From positions 1-8,021 of the forward strand of contig QMYO01000063.1 of NCBI GenBank assembly GCA_003662715.1: 8,021 nucleotides of DNA, written 5' to 3'. The position numbers were made by a program, and so were the translations under genes. Each line of letters begins with the position of its first letter. Position 1 is the first letter of the stretch. The notes under the pieces are model-generated. The model was not told the DNA's origin and searched no databases. It was given only the letters and a program-made list of their open reading frames with translations. Shown one piece after another: positions 1 through 6,072 of the stretch. The DNA comes from Candidatus Bathyarchaeota archaeon (GTDB lineage: Archaea > Thermoproteota > Bathyarchaeia > Bathyarchaeales > Bathyarchaeaceae).

Positions 1-282
1 AAGAAAATAAAGGAAATATTCATCGAAAGAAACCCATTTATTGAAGAAGAAAAGGGTAAAGGAGTTTCTTTGGCTGAATCCCTCTTTAAAAGGGGTGTTT
101 CGATTGTTATTGTGAGAAATATAGGTAGGGCAGCCTTTAGTGTACTTAAAAGCTATGGTATCCGAATTCTGAAAGCAAAAGATGAAAAAACTGTTAATGA
201 TGTAATATTTGCTTTCTGTAACAGAAAATTGGAAGAAGCAGCGCCTACTGTTCATGAAGAGCAAAACCACAAATCTAATTGA
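1..282 (+). CDS. NifX/NifB-type dinitrogenase iron-molybdenum cofactor domain protein, 5' partial
   Basis: The frame is open from base 1, so the start lies upstream of the window; 93 residues are visible and end at TGA 280-282. The pattern matches the small NifX/NifB C-terminal domain family (MTH1175-like): an N-P-F turn followed by a G-K-G loop, a helix ending in K-R-G-V, the strand SIVIV, then N-I-G-R-A-A-F, a helix, Y-G-I-R-I and a closing helix ending in N-R-K-L. Family members are usually about 100-130 residues, so roughly 20-35 residues are missing. In nitrogen fixers the domain binds Fe-Mo cofactor precursors; stand-alone archaeal copies are common without nitrogenase and have no firm role. 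An in-frame TTG at 70 is not the start, because family-like sequence continues upstream of it. It is convergent with the minus-strand cluster and probably unrelated to it. Confidence 0.8.
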   Translation, partial: KKIKEIFIERNPFIEEEKGKGVSLAESLFKRGVSIVIVRNIGRAAFSVLKSYGIRILKAKDEKTVNDVIFAFCNRKLEEAAPTVHEEQNHKSN

Positions 283-318
283 CGTTTCATGAATCTCCAG
301 ATATAGAGCTTTACACAG

Positions 319-344
319 TTGAAATTCTAATTTCAAACTTTTAT
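319..344 (+). terminator. Possible terminator dyad in convergent gap
   Basis: Bases 319-325 and 330-336 form a perfect 7-bp AT-rich inverted repeat with a 4-base loop, followed by a short T run (CTTTT) about 5 bases later on the + strand. It sits between the two converging stops at 282 and 349. The stem is weak and archaeal termination depends mainly on T tracts, so this is only a candidate, more likely for the + strand gene. Confidence 0.3.
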
Positions 345-348
345 GAAA

Positions 349-1242
349 TTAAATGATGTTTCTCTTTTCGATTTCAAAAGTTTTAGACCATAATGAATAC
401 TCACAAATTAATAATTGCCACAAGTTCGATGATTCGCTGTCTTTTTTCAATTTTTCTCTAAACATGTTAACAATAGCTAAGAGTAATGGCCATGTTTGTT
501 TCTTTACTTCTAAGTGAACCCCCATTAATACAACCAGTCCCTTGCCATATTTTGCTGAAATTATTGCAGGTGTTTCATCAGTATACCAGGCCAACACTTC
601 TATCCCTTTGCTTAAATTTAGAAATTCCGGTCCACCACAATAGTATGTGACAAAAGTCTCAGGTAGGTTCTTTAGGAAAGGATTACTTAAATTAATTTTC
701 ACTTCTAGGTCACCGCAGGCAGGCCATGGATATTCCGATCTAGGGCCTCTTGCCGTACAGTTTATGAGACCGATTGGATACGCGGAAGGAATCATATATG
801 TATGGTTGTTCCAAATGATAAGTTCGCATGCATAGTAAGCTCCTGCGCAAATACCAATATATCCTCCACCTTCTCTAACATATTCTTTTAGGTTTTCTGC
901 TCCTTCAGCAGTTAGGGCGATATAATAATCCCAAGCCCATCCGCCTGGAACGATAATCAAAGAATATTCTTCAAGGGTTTCATTTAAGATTTCTTCAACT
1001 TCTAATTCGTAGTATTTAATTCCATGTTCTTCGAAAAACGCTTCCAATGCTTCAATTCCTGGTTCCCATGTTCCTGGCCCTGTATAAATACCTACCCTAA
1101 ATTTCGATTGCAAACTTTTCTCATATAAGGTTAGTGTTAGTGAAATAATTATTATGGAAAGTAAGAAGAATGCGATCACAATATATTTAACCTTTTTCTT
1201 CTTTAACAACCTAACGTTCTCCCAAAGAACTTGTTTATTCAT
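349..1242 (-). CDS. Membrane-anchored BPL_N / class I glutamine amidotransferase-like protein
   Basis: This 297-residue protein begins with a basic stretch (four Lys at 14-17) and one hydrophobic segment at about 19-40, consistent with a signal anchor placing the rest outside the cell. Residues 48-262 resemble the biotin-protein ligase N-terminal-like (BPL_N, COG4285-type) flavodoxin-like fold: G-I-Y-T-G-P-G-T-W at 51-59, P-G-G at 99-101, a nucleophile elbow G-I-C-A-G with Cys132, Y-Y-C-G-G-P at 200-205, and G-V-H-L-E at 241-245. Cys132, His243 and Glu245 fit a Cys-His-Glu triad. Five N-x-S/T sequons (Asn87, 146, 161, 184, 209) agree with surface exposure. A Cys- and Trp-containing tail (about 268-297) follows the domain. 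It starts 16 bases after the nitrilase stop; no good Shine-Dalgarno is seen, so translation may be coupled. Known BPL_N proteins have no settled reaction, so the substrate is unknown. Confidence 0.8.
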   Translation of the reverse strand: MNKQVLWENVRLLKKKKVKYIVIAFFLLSIIIISLTLTLYEKSLQSKFRVGIYTGPGTWEPGIEALEAFFEEHGIKYYELEVEEILNETLEEYSLIIVPGGWAWDYYIALTAEGAENLKEYVREGGGYIGICAGAYYACELIIWNNHTYMIPSAYPIGLINCTARGPRSEYPWPACGDLEVKINLSNPFLKNLPETFVTYYCGGPEFLNLSKGIEVLAWYTDETPAIISAKYGKGLVVLMGVHLEVKKQTWPLLLAIVNMFREKLKKDSESSNLWQLLICEYSLWSKTFEIEKRNII

Positions 1243-1258
1243 TTCATCTTTTTAAGAC

Positions 1259-2107
1259 TTAAATAACAGAATATCGTCTGAATTCGGGCTTCATACTATT
1301 TTTTAAATCGTTTACAATAGAGTAAACATTCCTCGCTTTAGTACATATTGATAGATCGATATCCTTTACTAGTACTCCTTCTTTATCATCCATTTTTGCA
1401 ATTGCGCCGTAGAAAGGCAAAGCAATTTGTGTATGTCCAACTAATTTATCTGAGTATTCTTGTAACTGCCATGGTCCACATCCGTTTACAAATACGAAGG
1501 CTAATTCGTTTTCGAAAGCTCTTGCGGCCACACATGAGTCTATAAATATCGACTCGGTGCTAAATCCAAATTGTTTATATAGCGGGTTGTCACCTTCGGA
1601 CCAGAAAGAAGGACAAAAAACTATGTCAGCTCCTTTAAGAGCCAATTCTCTAGTTATTTCAGGGAAAGCTAAATCCCAACATATTTCAACACCTATCGTA
1701 CCAAATTTTGTCTTAAAGACTGGAATTTCTCGCCCCCTTTCAATGTAATCCTTCTCTGGATGCCAAAGAAAAATTTTCCTATATTTTCCCAAAATGTTTC
1801 CTTGAGGCGATATAACAACAGATGTATTGTAATATTTTCCATTTTCCCTCTCAACCATAGAGCCCATTATTATATAGGCGTTGTACTCCAGAGCAAGTTT
1901 GCTAAAAATATCAGTATATCTACCAGGTATGGGTTGAGCAAATTTTTCGACTTTTCCTCTCACAGGCCCCGTAATAAATTCTTCGGGGAAACACAGTATT
2001 TCTGCGTCTTTCTTAAACGCCTCTTCCGATAATTGAAGAGCTTTTTGAATGTTCTTCTCAGGTTCCCAACATTTTATACTCATTTGTACTGCCGCAATTT
2101 TCACCAT
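1259..2107 (-). CDS. Nitrilase-superfamily carbon-nitrogen hydrolase
   Basis: This 282-residue cytosolic protein is close to the usual family length of about 260-300. All three catalytic residues of the superfamily are in place: Glu42 in F-P-E-E-F, Lys111 in G-K-Y-R-K-I-F-L, and Cys143 in V-E-I-C-W-D-L-A-F-P-E. The opening V-K-I-A-A-V-Q-M is typical of the first strand. The family hydrolyses non-peptide C-N bonds in amides, carbamoyl compounds or nitriles; motifs alone do not give the substrate, and amidase or carbamoylase activity is more likely than true nitrilase. ATG 2107 is chosen because a strong GGAGGTGA site lies 7 bases upstream and the family fold starts there; the frame stays open to 2233, but that extension looks like translated leader. 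It follows the importer genes after a 107-base gap and may have its own promoter. Processing of an imported substrate is inferred from position. Confidence 0.9.
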   Translation of the reverse strand: MVKIAAVQMSIKCWEPEKNIQKALQLSEEAFKKDAEILCFPEEFITGPVRGKVEKFAQPIPGRYTDIFSKLALEYNAYIIMGSMVERENGKYYNTSVVISPQGNILGKYRKIFLWHPEKDYIERGREIPVFKTKFGTIGVEICWDLAFPEITRELALKGADIVFCPSFWSEGDNPLYKQFGFSTESIFIDSCVAARAFENELAFVFVNGCGPWQLQEYSDKLVGHTQIALPFYGAIAKMDDKEGVLVKDIDLSICTKARNVYSIVNDLKNSMKPEFRRYSVI

Positions 2108-2114
2108 TTTTATT

Positions 2115-2122
2115 TCACCTCC
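2115..2122 (-). promoter_or_regulatory. Strong RBS for the nitrilase gene
   Basis: The minus strand reads GGAGGTGA, an 8-base match to the archaeal anti-Shine-Dalgarno, 7 bases before ATG 2107. It decides the start in favour of the 282-residue form over in-frame ATGs further upstream. Confidence 0.85.
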
Positions 2123-2155
2123 AGATACTCTTTTACGTAACATTCCTGTTAATCG

Positions 2156-2173
2156 AATATCATAAATTTTCTT
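2156..2173 (-). promoter_or_regulatory. Candidate internal promoter (BRE/TATA-like) for nitrilase and BPL_N genes
   Basis: On the minus strand a purine-rich BRE-like AAGAAAA is followed by TTTATGATATT. It matches the candidate operon promoter at 7908-7925 at 15 of 18 positions. If it acts as a TATA box, transcription would begin near 2138, giving a leader of about 30 bases that holds the strong RBS. The TATA part deviates from TTTAWATA, so this could be chance similarity in AT-rich DNA. Confidence 0.4.
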
Positions 2174-2192
2174 GTCAATTTCGAGGTTATCT

Positions 2193-2213
2193 GATTTTAA
2201 AGCGATTAAAATC
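2193..2213. repeat. Perfect 8-bp inverted repeat just after the dppF stop
   Basis: GATTTTAA (2193-2200) and TTAAAATC (2206-2213) are perfect inverted copies separated by 5 bases, placed 2 bases beyond the dppF stop. No T tract follows on the minus strand, so an mRNA end or processing hairpin, or an operator for the next gene, is more plausible than a simple terminator. Function is not shown by sequence. Confidence 0.5.
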
Positions 2214-2214
2214 T

Positions 2215-3174
2215 TCAATGCTGTATATGGCACGCAACATAGTGCCCTTTAGATAACTCCTTTAACTTAGGTTCTTTTTCTTTGCATATTTCCGTGGCGT
2301 ATGGGCATCTTGGATGAAATCTACAGCCAGAAGGAGGGTTCATGGGGCTAGGAGGTTCTCCTACTATTAGTTTTCTTCTTCTCTCTATATCTGGATCGGG
2401 AATAGGAATTGCAGATAACAAAGCTGATGTGTAAGGATGTAGCGGATTTTCCCAGATATCGTCTGAACTACCCACCTCCACGATTTTACCTAAGTACATT
2501 ACACCCATTCTGTCACTGATATGTCGAACAACACTGAGGTCATGAGAAATAAAAAGGTAAGATAAGTGAAGTTTTTCTCGAAGATCTTGAAGCAAATTTA
2601 GTATCTGAGCTTGAACTGAAACATCTAAGGCTGAAGTAGGTTCGTCTAGAACGATAAACTTGGGGTTTAGTGCTAATGCTCTGGCAATTGCAACTCGCTG
2701 ATTTTGTCCACCACTTAACTCATGGGGGTATCTCCACATATGTTCCTCCTTCAATCCCACAAGCTTCAACAATTCTAAAACTCTCTCATCTAATTTTTCT
2801 CTCATATTATATGCTATTAAGGGTTCCGCAACAATGTCTCTAACAACCATCCTTGGATCTAAAGATGAAAATGGGTTCTGAAAGACTATCTGAATATTTC
2901 TTCTTATCTTTTTCAATTCTTTTCGATTTAGTTCCAGAATGTTTATTCCATTATAAAATATTTTACCACTAGTCGGCTCAATTAAACGAAGAATACACTT
3001 CCCTAAAGTTGTCTTACCGCATCCTGACTCACCTACCAGACCAAAAACTTCCCCTTCCTTTATAGATAAACTAACACCGTCCACAGCCCGAACATACCCT
3101 ATTACCTTAAATAGGAATCCTCTTATCGGAAAATATTTCTTTAATAATTCTACTTTAATTAAAGTTTTTGTCAA
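2215..3174 (-). CDS. dppF: Peptide ABC transporter ATP-binding protein, DppF/OppF type
   Basis: This is one of two nucleotide-binding subunits of the importer, on the cytosolic face. From the TTG start it has 319 residues: Walker [10 protein letters not shown] at 48-56, Q-loop Gln99, signature L-S-G-G-Q at 153-157, Walker B ending D-E at 177-178, D-loop S-A-L-D, and H-loop His211. The C-terminal oligopeptide-transporter domain carries Cys284, 290, 297 and 315 (C-x5-C-x6-C-x17-C), the pattern linked to a [4Fe-4S] cluster in DppD/DppF relatives. TTG 3174 overlaps the dppD TGA as TTGA and has GGGGAG 7 bases upstream; the alternative ATG at 3204 would add 10 residues of non-family sequence and overlap dppD by 34 bases. 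The symbol is by family and operon order; substrate specificity is not proven. Confidence 0.93.
   Translation of the reverse strand: MTKTLIKVELLKKYFPIRGFLFKVIGYVRAVDGVSLSIKEGEVFGLVGESGCGKTTLGKCILRLIEPTSGKIFYNGINILELNRKELKKIRRNIQIVFQNPFSSLDPRMVVRDIVAEPLIAYNMREKLDERVLELLKLVGLKEEHMWRYPHELSGGQNQRVAIARALALNPKFIVLDEPTSALDVSVQAQILNLLQDLREKLHLSYLFISHDLSVVRHISDRMGVMYLGKIVEVGSSDDIWENPLHPYTSALLSAIPIPDPDIERRRKLIVGEPPSPMNPPSGCRFHPRCPYATEICKEKEPKLKELSKGHYVACHIQH
2285..2340. repeat. Near-identical segment shared by the two ATPase genes, copy in dppF
   Basis: This 56-base stretch matches 3256-3311 in dppD at 55 positions, in the same orientation and 971 bases away. It encodes the [15 protein letters not shown] region of the four-Cys domain. 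The single difference makes Thr here and Met in dppD; every synonymous position agrees. Confidence 0.95.
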
Positions 3175-4157
3175 GTTACCACTCCCCTCTCTACGGCGTG
3201 ACATGCTACATATCTTCCTGGTTCAACTTCTACGGTTTGAGGCTTTCTTCTTCTACATATTTCCATGGCGTATGGGCATCTTGGATGAAATCTACAGCCA
3301 GAAGGAGGGTTAATAAGGTCAGGTATAGAACCTTTAATACTATAGAGCTTTTTCCTCCTAGTTTCAGGTCTTGGAAGGGCTGCCAGTAGTCCCATAGTGT
3401 AAGGGTGACAAGGTTTTTTGATGATCTGCCGTACATTACCTATTTCCACGATGTTTCCTGCATACATTACGCCCACTCGATCGCACATCTCCGCTACTAT
3501 ACCCATATTATGAGTTATAAGCAAAAGTGAAAGGTTTCTTTTCCTCTTAACATTCTTTAAATGCTCTAAGATTTGAGCTTGAACTGTAACATCTAAATAG
3601 CTTGTGGGTTCGTCAGCTATCAGTAAATCGGGATTAGTCGATAATGCCATTGCTATCATGACTCGTTGCTGCATTCCACCACTCAGTTCATGAGGGTATG
3701 ATCCTAAAATTCTTTCAGGATCTGGAAGAGCAACAAGTTTGAGGGCTTCAATCGCTTTCTCCTCAGCTTCTTCTCTCTCAAGATTTTGATGGGCCATTAT
3801 TACATCAATTATTTGTTCCCTCACAGTAAATACTGGATTTAGATAGGCTGACGGCTCCTGAAAGATCATTGAAATTTCTTTTCCTCTTATTTTTCTCATC
3901 TCTTCTTCATCTTTTTCCAACAAGTTTTCTCCCTTAAATAAGACTCTGCCTTCCGCAATGGTTCCATTTTCTGGTAGTAGTCTCATGATAGAGAGAGCTG
4001 TAGCTGTTTTTCCACATCCCGTTTCGCCTATTAAGCCAAACGTTTCTCCTTTATACAATTCGAAGGTTACACCATCTAAGGCCTGTACTATTCCATCATA
4101 CGTGTAAAAATGGGTTTTGAGATTTTCGACAATTAGAAGTGGCATATCCATACTCAT
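3171..4157 (-). CDS. dppD: Peptide ABC transporter ATP-binding protein, DppD/OppD type
   Basis: This is the second nucleotide-binding subunit, 328 residues. Visible motifs are Walker A G-E-T-G-C-G-K-T at 44-51 (followed by Ala52 where Ser/Thr is common), Q-loop Gln100 in I-F-Q-E-P, signature L-S-G-G-M at 158-162, Walker B ending D-E at 182-183, D-loop S-Y-L-D at 186-189 (Tyr where Ala is usual), and H-loop His216 followed by Asn instead of the usual Asp. The C-terminal domain has Cys288, 294, 301 and 319 with the same C-x5-C-x6-C-x17-C spacing as dppF. ATG 4157 overlaps the dppC TGA as ATGA, with AAGAAGG 5 bases upstream; Met3 and Met5 are weaker alternatives. It should pair with DppF to drive the permeases. 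The small motif deviations are not obviously inactivating. Confidence 0.93.
   Translation of the reverse strand: MSMDMPLLIVENLKTHFYTYDGIVQALDGVTFELYKGETFGLIGETGCGKTATALSIMRLLPENGTIAEGRVLFKGENLLEKDEEEMRKIRGKEISMIFQEPSAYLNPVFTVREQIIDVIMAHQNLEREEAEEKAIEALKLVALPDPERILGSYPHELSGGMQQRVMIAMALSTNPDLLIADEPTSYLDVTVQAQILEHLKNVKRKRNLSLLLITHNMGIVAEMCDRVGVMYAGNIVEIGNVRQIIKKPCHPYTMGLLAALPRPETRRKKLYSIKGSIPDLINPPSGCRFHPRCPYAMEICRRRKPQTVEVEPGRYVACHAVERGVVT
3182..3187 (-). promoter_or_regulatory. RBS deciding the TTG start of dppF
   Basis: The minus strand reads GGGGAG 7 bases before TTG 3174, inside the last codons of dppD. Its spacing fits the TTG and not the upstream ATG at 3204, which it follows. Confidence 0.7.
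3256..3311. repeat. Near-identical segment shared by the two ATPase genes, copy in dppD
   Basis: Partner of 2285-2340, identical at 55 of 56 bases. A second shorter match in the D-loop coding region (3574-3596 against 2606-2628, 22 of 23 bases) is the only other long near-identity noticed between the two genes. Confidence 0.95.
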
Positions 4158-5032
4158 CCAAGCCTTCTTATTCTTCTAAGTTTGGGATCTAAAGCTTCTC
4201 TCAAACCATCTCCCAGCAGATTAAATGCCATTGCCGTGATAAAGATAAATATTCCTGGGAACAGCGCACACCACCAAGCTGAGAAAATAACTGAGCGTCC
4301 TTCGTTTATCATAAGGCCCCATTCAGGTGTAGGTGGCTGGGCACCTAATCCTAGGAAACTTAAACCAGCTGCAACCAGTATCGCCGTACCAAGATCCATG
4401 GTAGCTTGGATAATGATAGGTACCATAGTATTTGGAAATACGTGGCGAAACACTATTTGAGCATCACTTAAACCAGCAGCCTTAGCAGCTTCTACAAATT
4501 CGCGTTCCCTTAGCGAAGTTGCTTCTGCTCGTGCAAGTCTAGTGTACCAAGGCCACCAAGTAACGGATATTGCAATCATAGAATTTACTAAGTTAGGCCC
4601 TAATATGAAGGCTATAATTAACGCTAATACAAGTGCAGGAAAGACAAGAAACAAGTCTGTTATTCTCATTATAATGTCATCTATTAATCCTCCTCGATAG
4701 CCTGCTATTACCCCGAGTGGCCAGCCGATAGCCACAGATAAAGCCACTATAACTATTGCTGCTAGCAGAGAGTATCTTGCACCGTACATTATTCTGCTGA
4801 GGATATCTCTGCCAAGGTAATCTGTTCCAAATAAGTGTTTGAAGCTTGGTGGTTTATATTTTTCTTCAACATTTGGAATACCCTTATAAGCATCTGGGTA
4901 TGGAGCTATTAAGGGCGCAAAAACGCCCATAAGGATGATGGAAATTAAAATGATTAAGCTAATCATCGTTAAACGATTTTCCCTTAGTACATGTAAGATA
5001 ATACGAATCTCTCTAAACCGTTTTCTTTCCAT
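4154..5032 (-). CDS. dppC: Peptide ABC transporter permease, DppC/OppC type
   Basis: This is the second channel-forming membrane subunit, 292 residues from ATG 5032. It has a first membrane helix at about 22-43, the DppC hallmark F-G-T-D-Y-L-G-R-D just before the transmembrane domain, further hydrophobic helices, and an EAA loop (E-F-V-E-A-A-K-A-A-G-L, then H-V-F-P-N, about 178-201) that contacts an ATPase. It ends with the typical G-D-G-L-R-E-A-L-D-P-K-L-R. ATG 5032 is preferred because GGAGGGAG lies 8-11 bases upstream; a GTG at 5053 overlapping the dppB stop as GTGA would add 7 residues and lacks a good RBS, but cannot be excluded. It overlaps dppD by 4 bases. The pairing with DppB and function in peptide-like substrate import rest on family and operon order. 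Confidence 0.94.
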   Translation of the reverse strand: MERKRFREIRIILHVLRENRLTMISLIILISIILMGVFAPLIAPYPDAYKGIPNVEEKYKPPSFKHLFGTDYLGRDILSRIMYGARYSLLAAIVIVALSVAIGWPLGVIAGYRGGLIDDIIMRITDLFLVFPALVLALIIAFILGPNLVNSMIAISVTWWPWYTRLARAEATSLREREFVEAAKAAGLSDAQIVFRHVFPNTMVPIIIQATMDLGTAILVAAGLSFLGLGAQPPTPEWGLMINEGRSVIFSAWWCALFPGIFIFITAMAFNLLGDGLREALDPKLRRIRRLG

Positions 5033-5040
5033 TGCGTTCA

Positions 5041-5048
5041 CTCCCTCC
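5041..5048 (-). promoter_or_regulatory. RBS deciding the dppC start
   Basis: The minus strand reads GGAGGGAG immediately after the dppB stop and 8 bases before ATG 5032. It lies downstream of the alternative GTG 5053, so it supports the shorter form. Confidence 0.65.
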
Positions 5049-5049
5049 T

Positions 5050-6072
5050 TCACGGTCTGACCCTAGGATCTATGTAAGCTTGAGCCAGATCAATGATTAG
5101 GTTAGTAATTATCATAATAATACCTGCCATAGTAGTTGTTGCTACAATTACCGGATAGTCGACTGCCAAAATAGCTCGCCAAGTGTATGTTCCGAGACCA
5201 GGCCAGTTAAATACCATTTCAACTAAATAAGCTCCGGTAAGGTTCCAAGCAAAAACTATCCCTAAGATTGTTAGGGTAGGGATTATTGCATTCTTTAATG
5301 CGTATTTGAATCTAATTTTATTTTTTGGTATTCCAAAAGCCTCTGCAGCTACAATGTATTTTTCTCTTAAAACCTCTATCATTGTTGCTCTAATCATCCT
5401 TATGGAAAAACCTAGGGAGTACGAAGCTAAAGCAAAGGCAGGAAGAATAATATGTAACAATGCGTCTTGAAAAGCGATGAAATTGCCTGTCAGCAAACTA
5501 TCTATTAAATAAAGCCCGGTTATATGCTTGATAGGATACATTTCTGAAATATCTGGGCTTAATCGTCCCTGCAAGGGGAGAATACCTAACATGCGGGCAA
5601 AAAGTATCTGCAACAATAATGCTAACCAAAAACTTGGCGCTGAGAGGGTGGTTATTCCGATCAATCTACAGGCATGGTCAACCATTTTATCCTTTTTTGT
5701 TGCTGCAATCACGCCCAAGGGTACTCCAATAATTATCGCAATGACTAATCCGGCCAAAGCCAGTTCAACAGTAGCTGGTAGATACGTTAAAACATCTTCA
5801 ATAACTGGTCTACGAGTACGATAAGAAATGCCCCAATTACCTCTAAATAGATCACGCAAATAGATGAGATATTGTACATATAGAGGTTTATCTAAACCAA
5901 GTTCTTTACGGGCTTGTTCAACCTGTTCAGGTCTCGCATGCAATCCCACCCATAAAGCAGCAGGATCAGATGGTGCTACTCTAGCTAAAAAAAAGGTAAT
6001 TAAGGTTAGCCCCATCAGCGTTACAAAGCCTTCCAAGAGTCTTTTTAATATGTATCGCTTTAAACTGCCCAT
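5050..6072 (-). CDS. dppB: Peptide ABC transporter permease, DppB/OppB type
   Basis: This is the first channel-forming subunit, 340 residues from ATG 6072, close to the usual length. The start M-G-S-L-K-R-Y-I-L-K-R-L-L leads into the first helix (about 12-30) and the family signature R-V-A-P-S-D-P-A. The external segment contains L-G-L-D-K-P-L and F-R-G-N-W-G-I-S. The transmembrane domain spans about 95-330, with an EAA loop at 238-261 (Y-I-V-A-A-E-A-F-G-I, then A-L-K-N), F-N-W-P-G-L-G at 288-294 and the standard ending Y-I-D-P-R-V-R-P. GAGGAGG lies 7 bases before ATG 6072. An in-frame Met at 6210 would add 46 residues lying inside the binding-protein gene and is rejected. It overlaps the binding-protein gene by 13 bases, indicating tight coupling. 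The symbol is by family and order; the transported substrate is not known. Confidence 0.94.
   Translation of the reverse strand: MGSLKRYILKRLLEGFVTLMGLTLITFFLARVAPSDPAALWVGLHARPEQVEQARKELGLDKPLYVQYLIYLRDLFRGNWGISYRTRRPVIEDVLTYLPATVELALAGLVIAIIIGVPLGVIAATKKDKMVDHACRLIGITTLSAPSFWLALLLQILFARMLGILPLQGRLSPDISEMYPIKHITGLYLIDSLLTGNFIAFQDALLHIILPAFALASYSLGFSIRMIRATMIEVLREKYIVAAEAFGIPKNKIRFKYALKNAIIPTLTILGIVFAWNLTGAYLVEMVFNWPGLGTYTWRAILAVDYPVIVATTTMAGIIMIITNLIIDLAQAYIDPRVRP

Noticed and set aside
286..293. TTCATGAA palindrome just after the first gene
   Set aside because: An 8-base AT-rich palindrome is expected by chance and has no supporting context.
2108..2233. In-frame 42-residue N-terminal extension of the nitrilase
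   Set aside because: It lacks family similarity, overlaps the dppF end, and contains the strong RBS that serves ATG 2107.
3230..3436. Minus-strand open frame inside dppD in another frame
   Set aside because: It is fully embedded in a gene with all ABC ATPase motifs, and no RBS or family pattern is seen.
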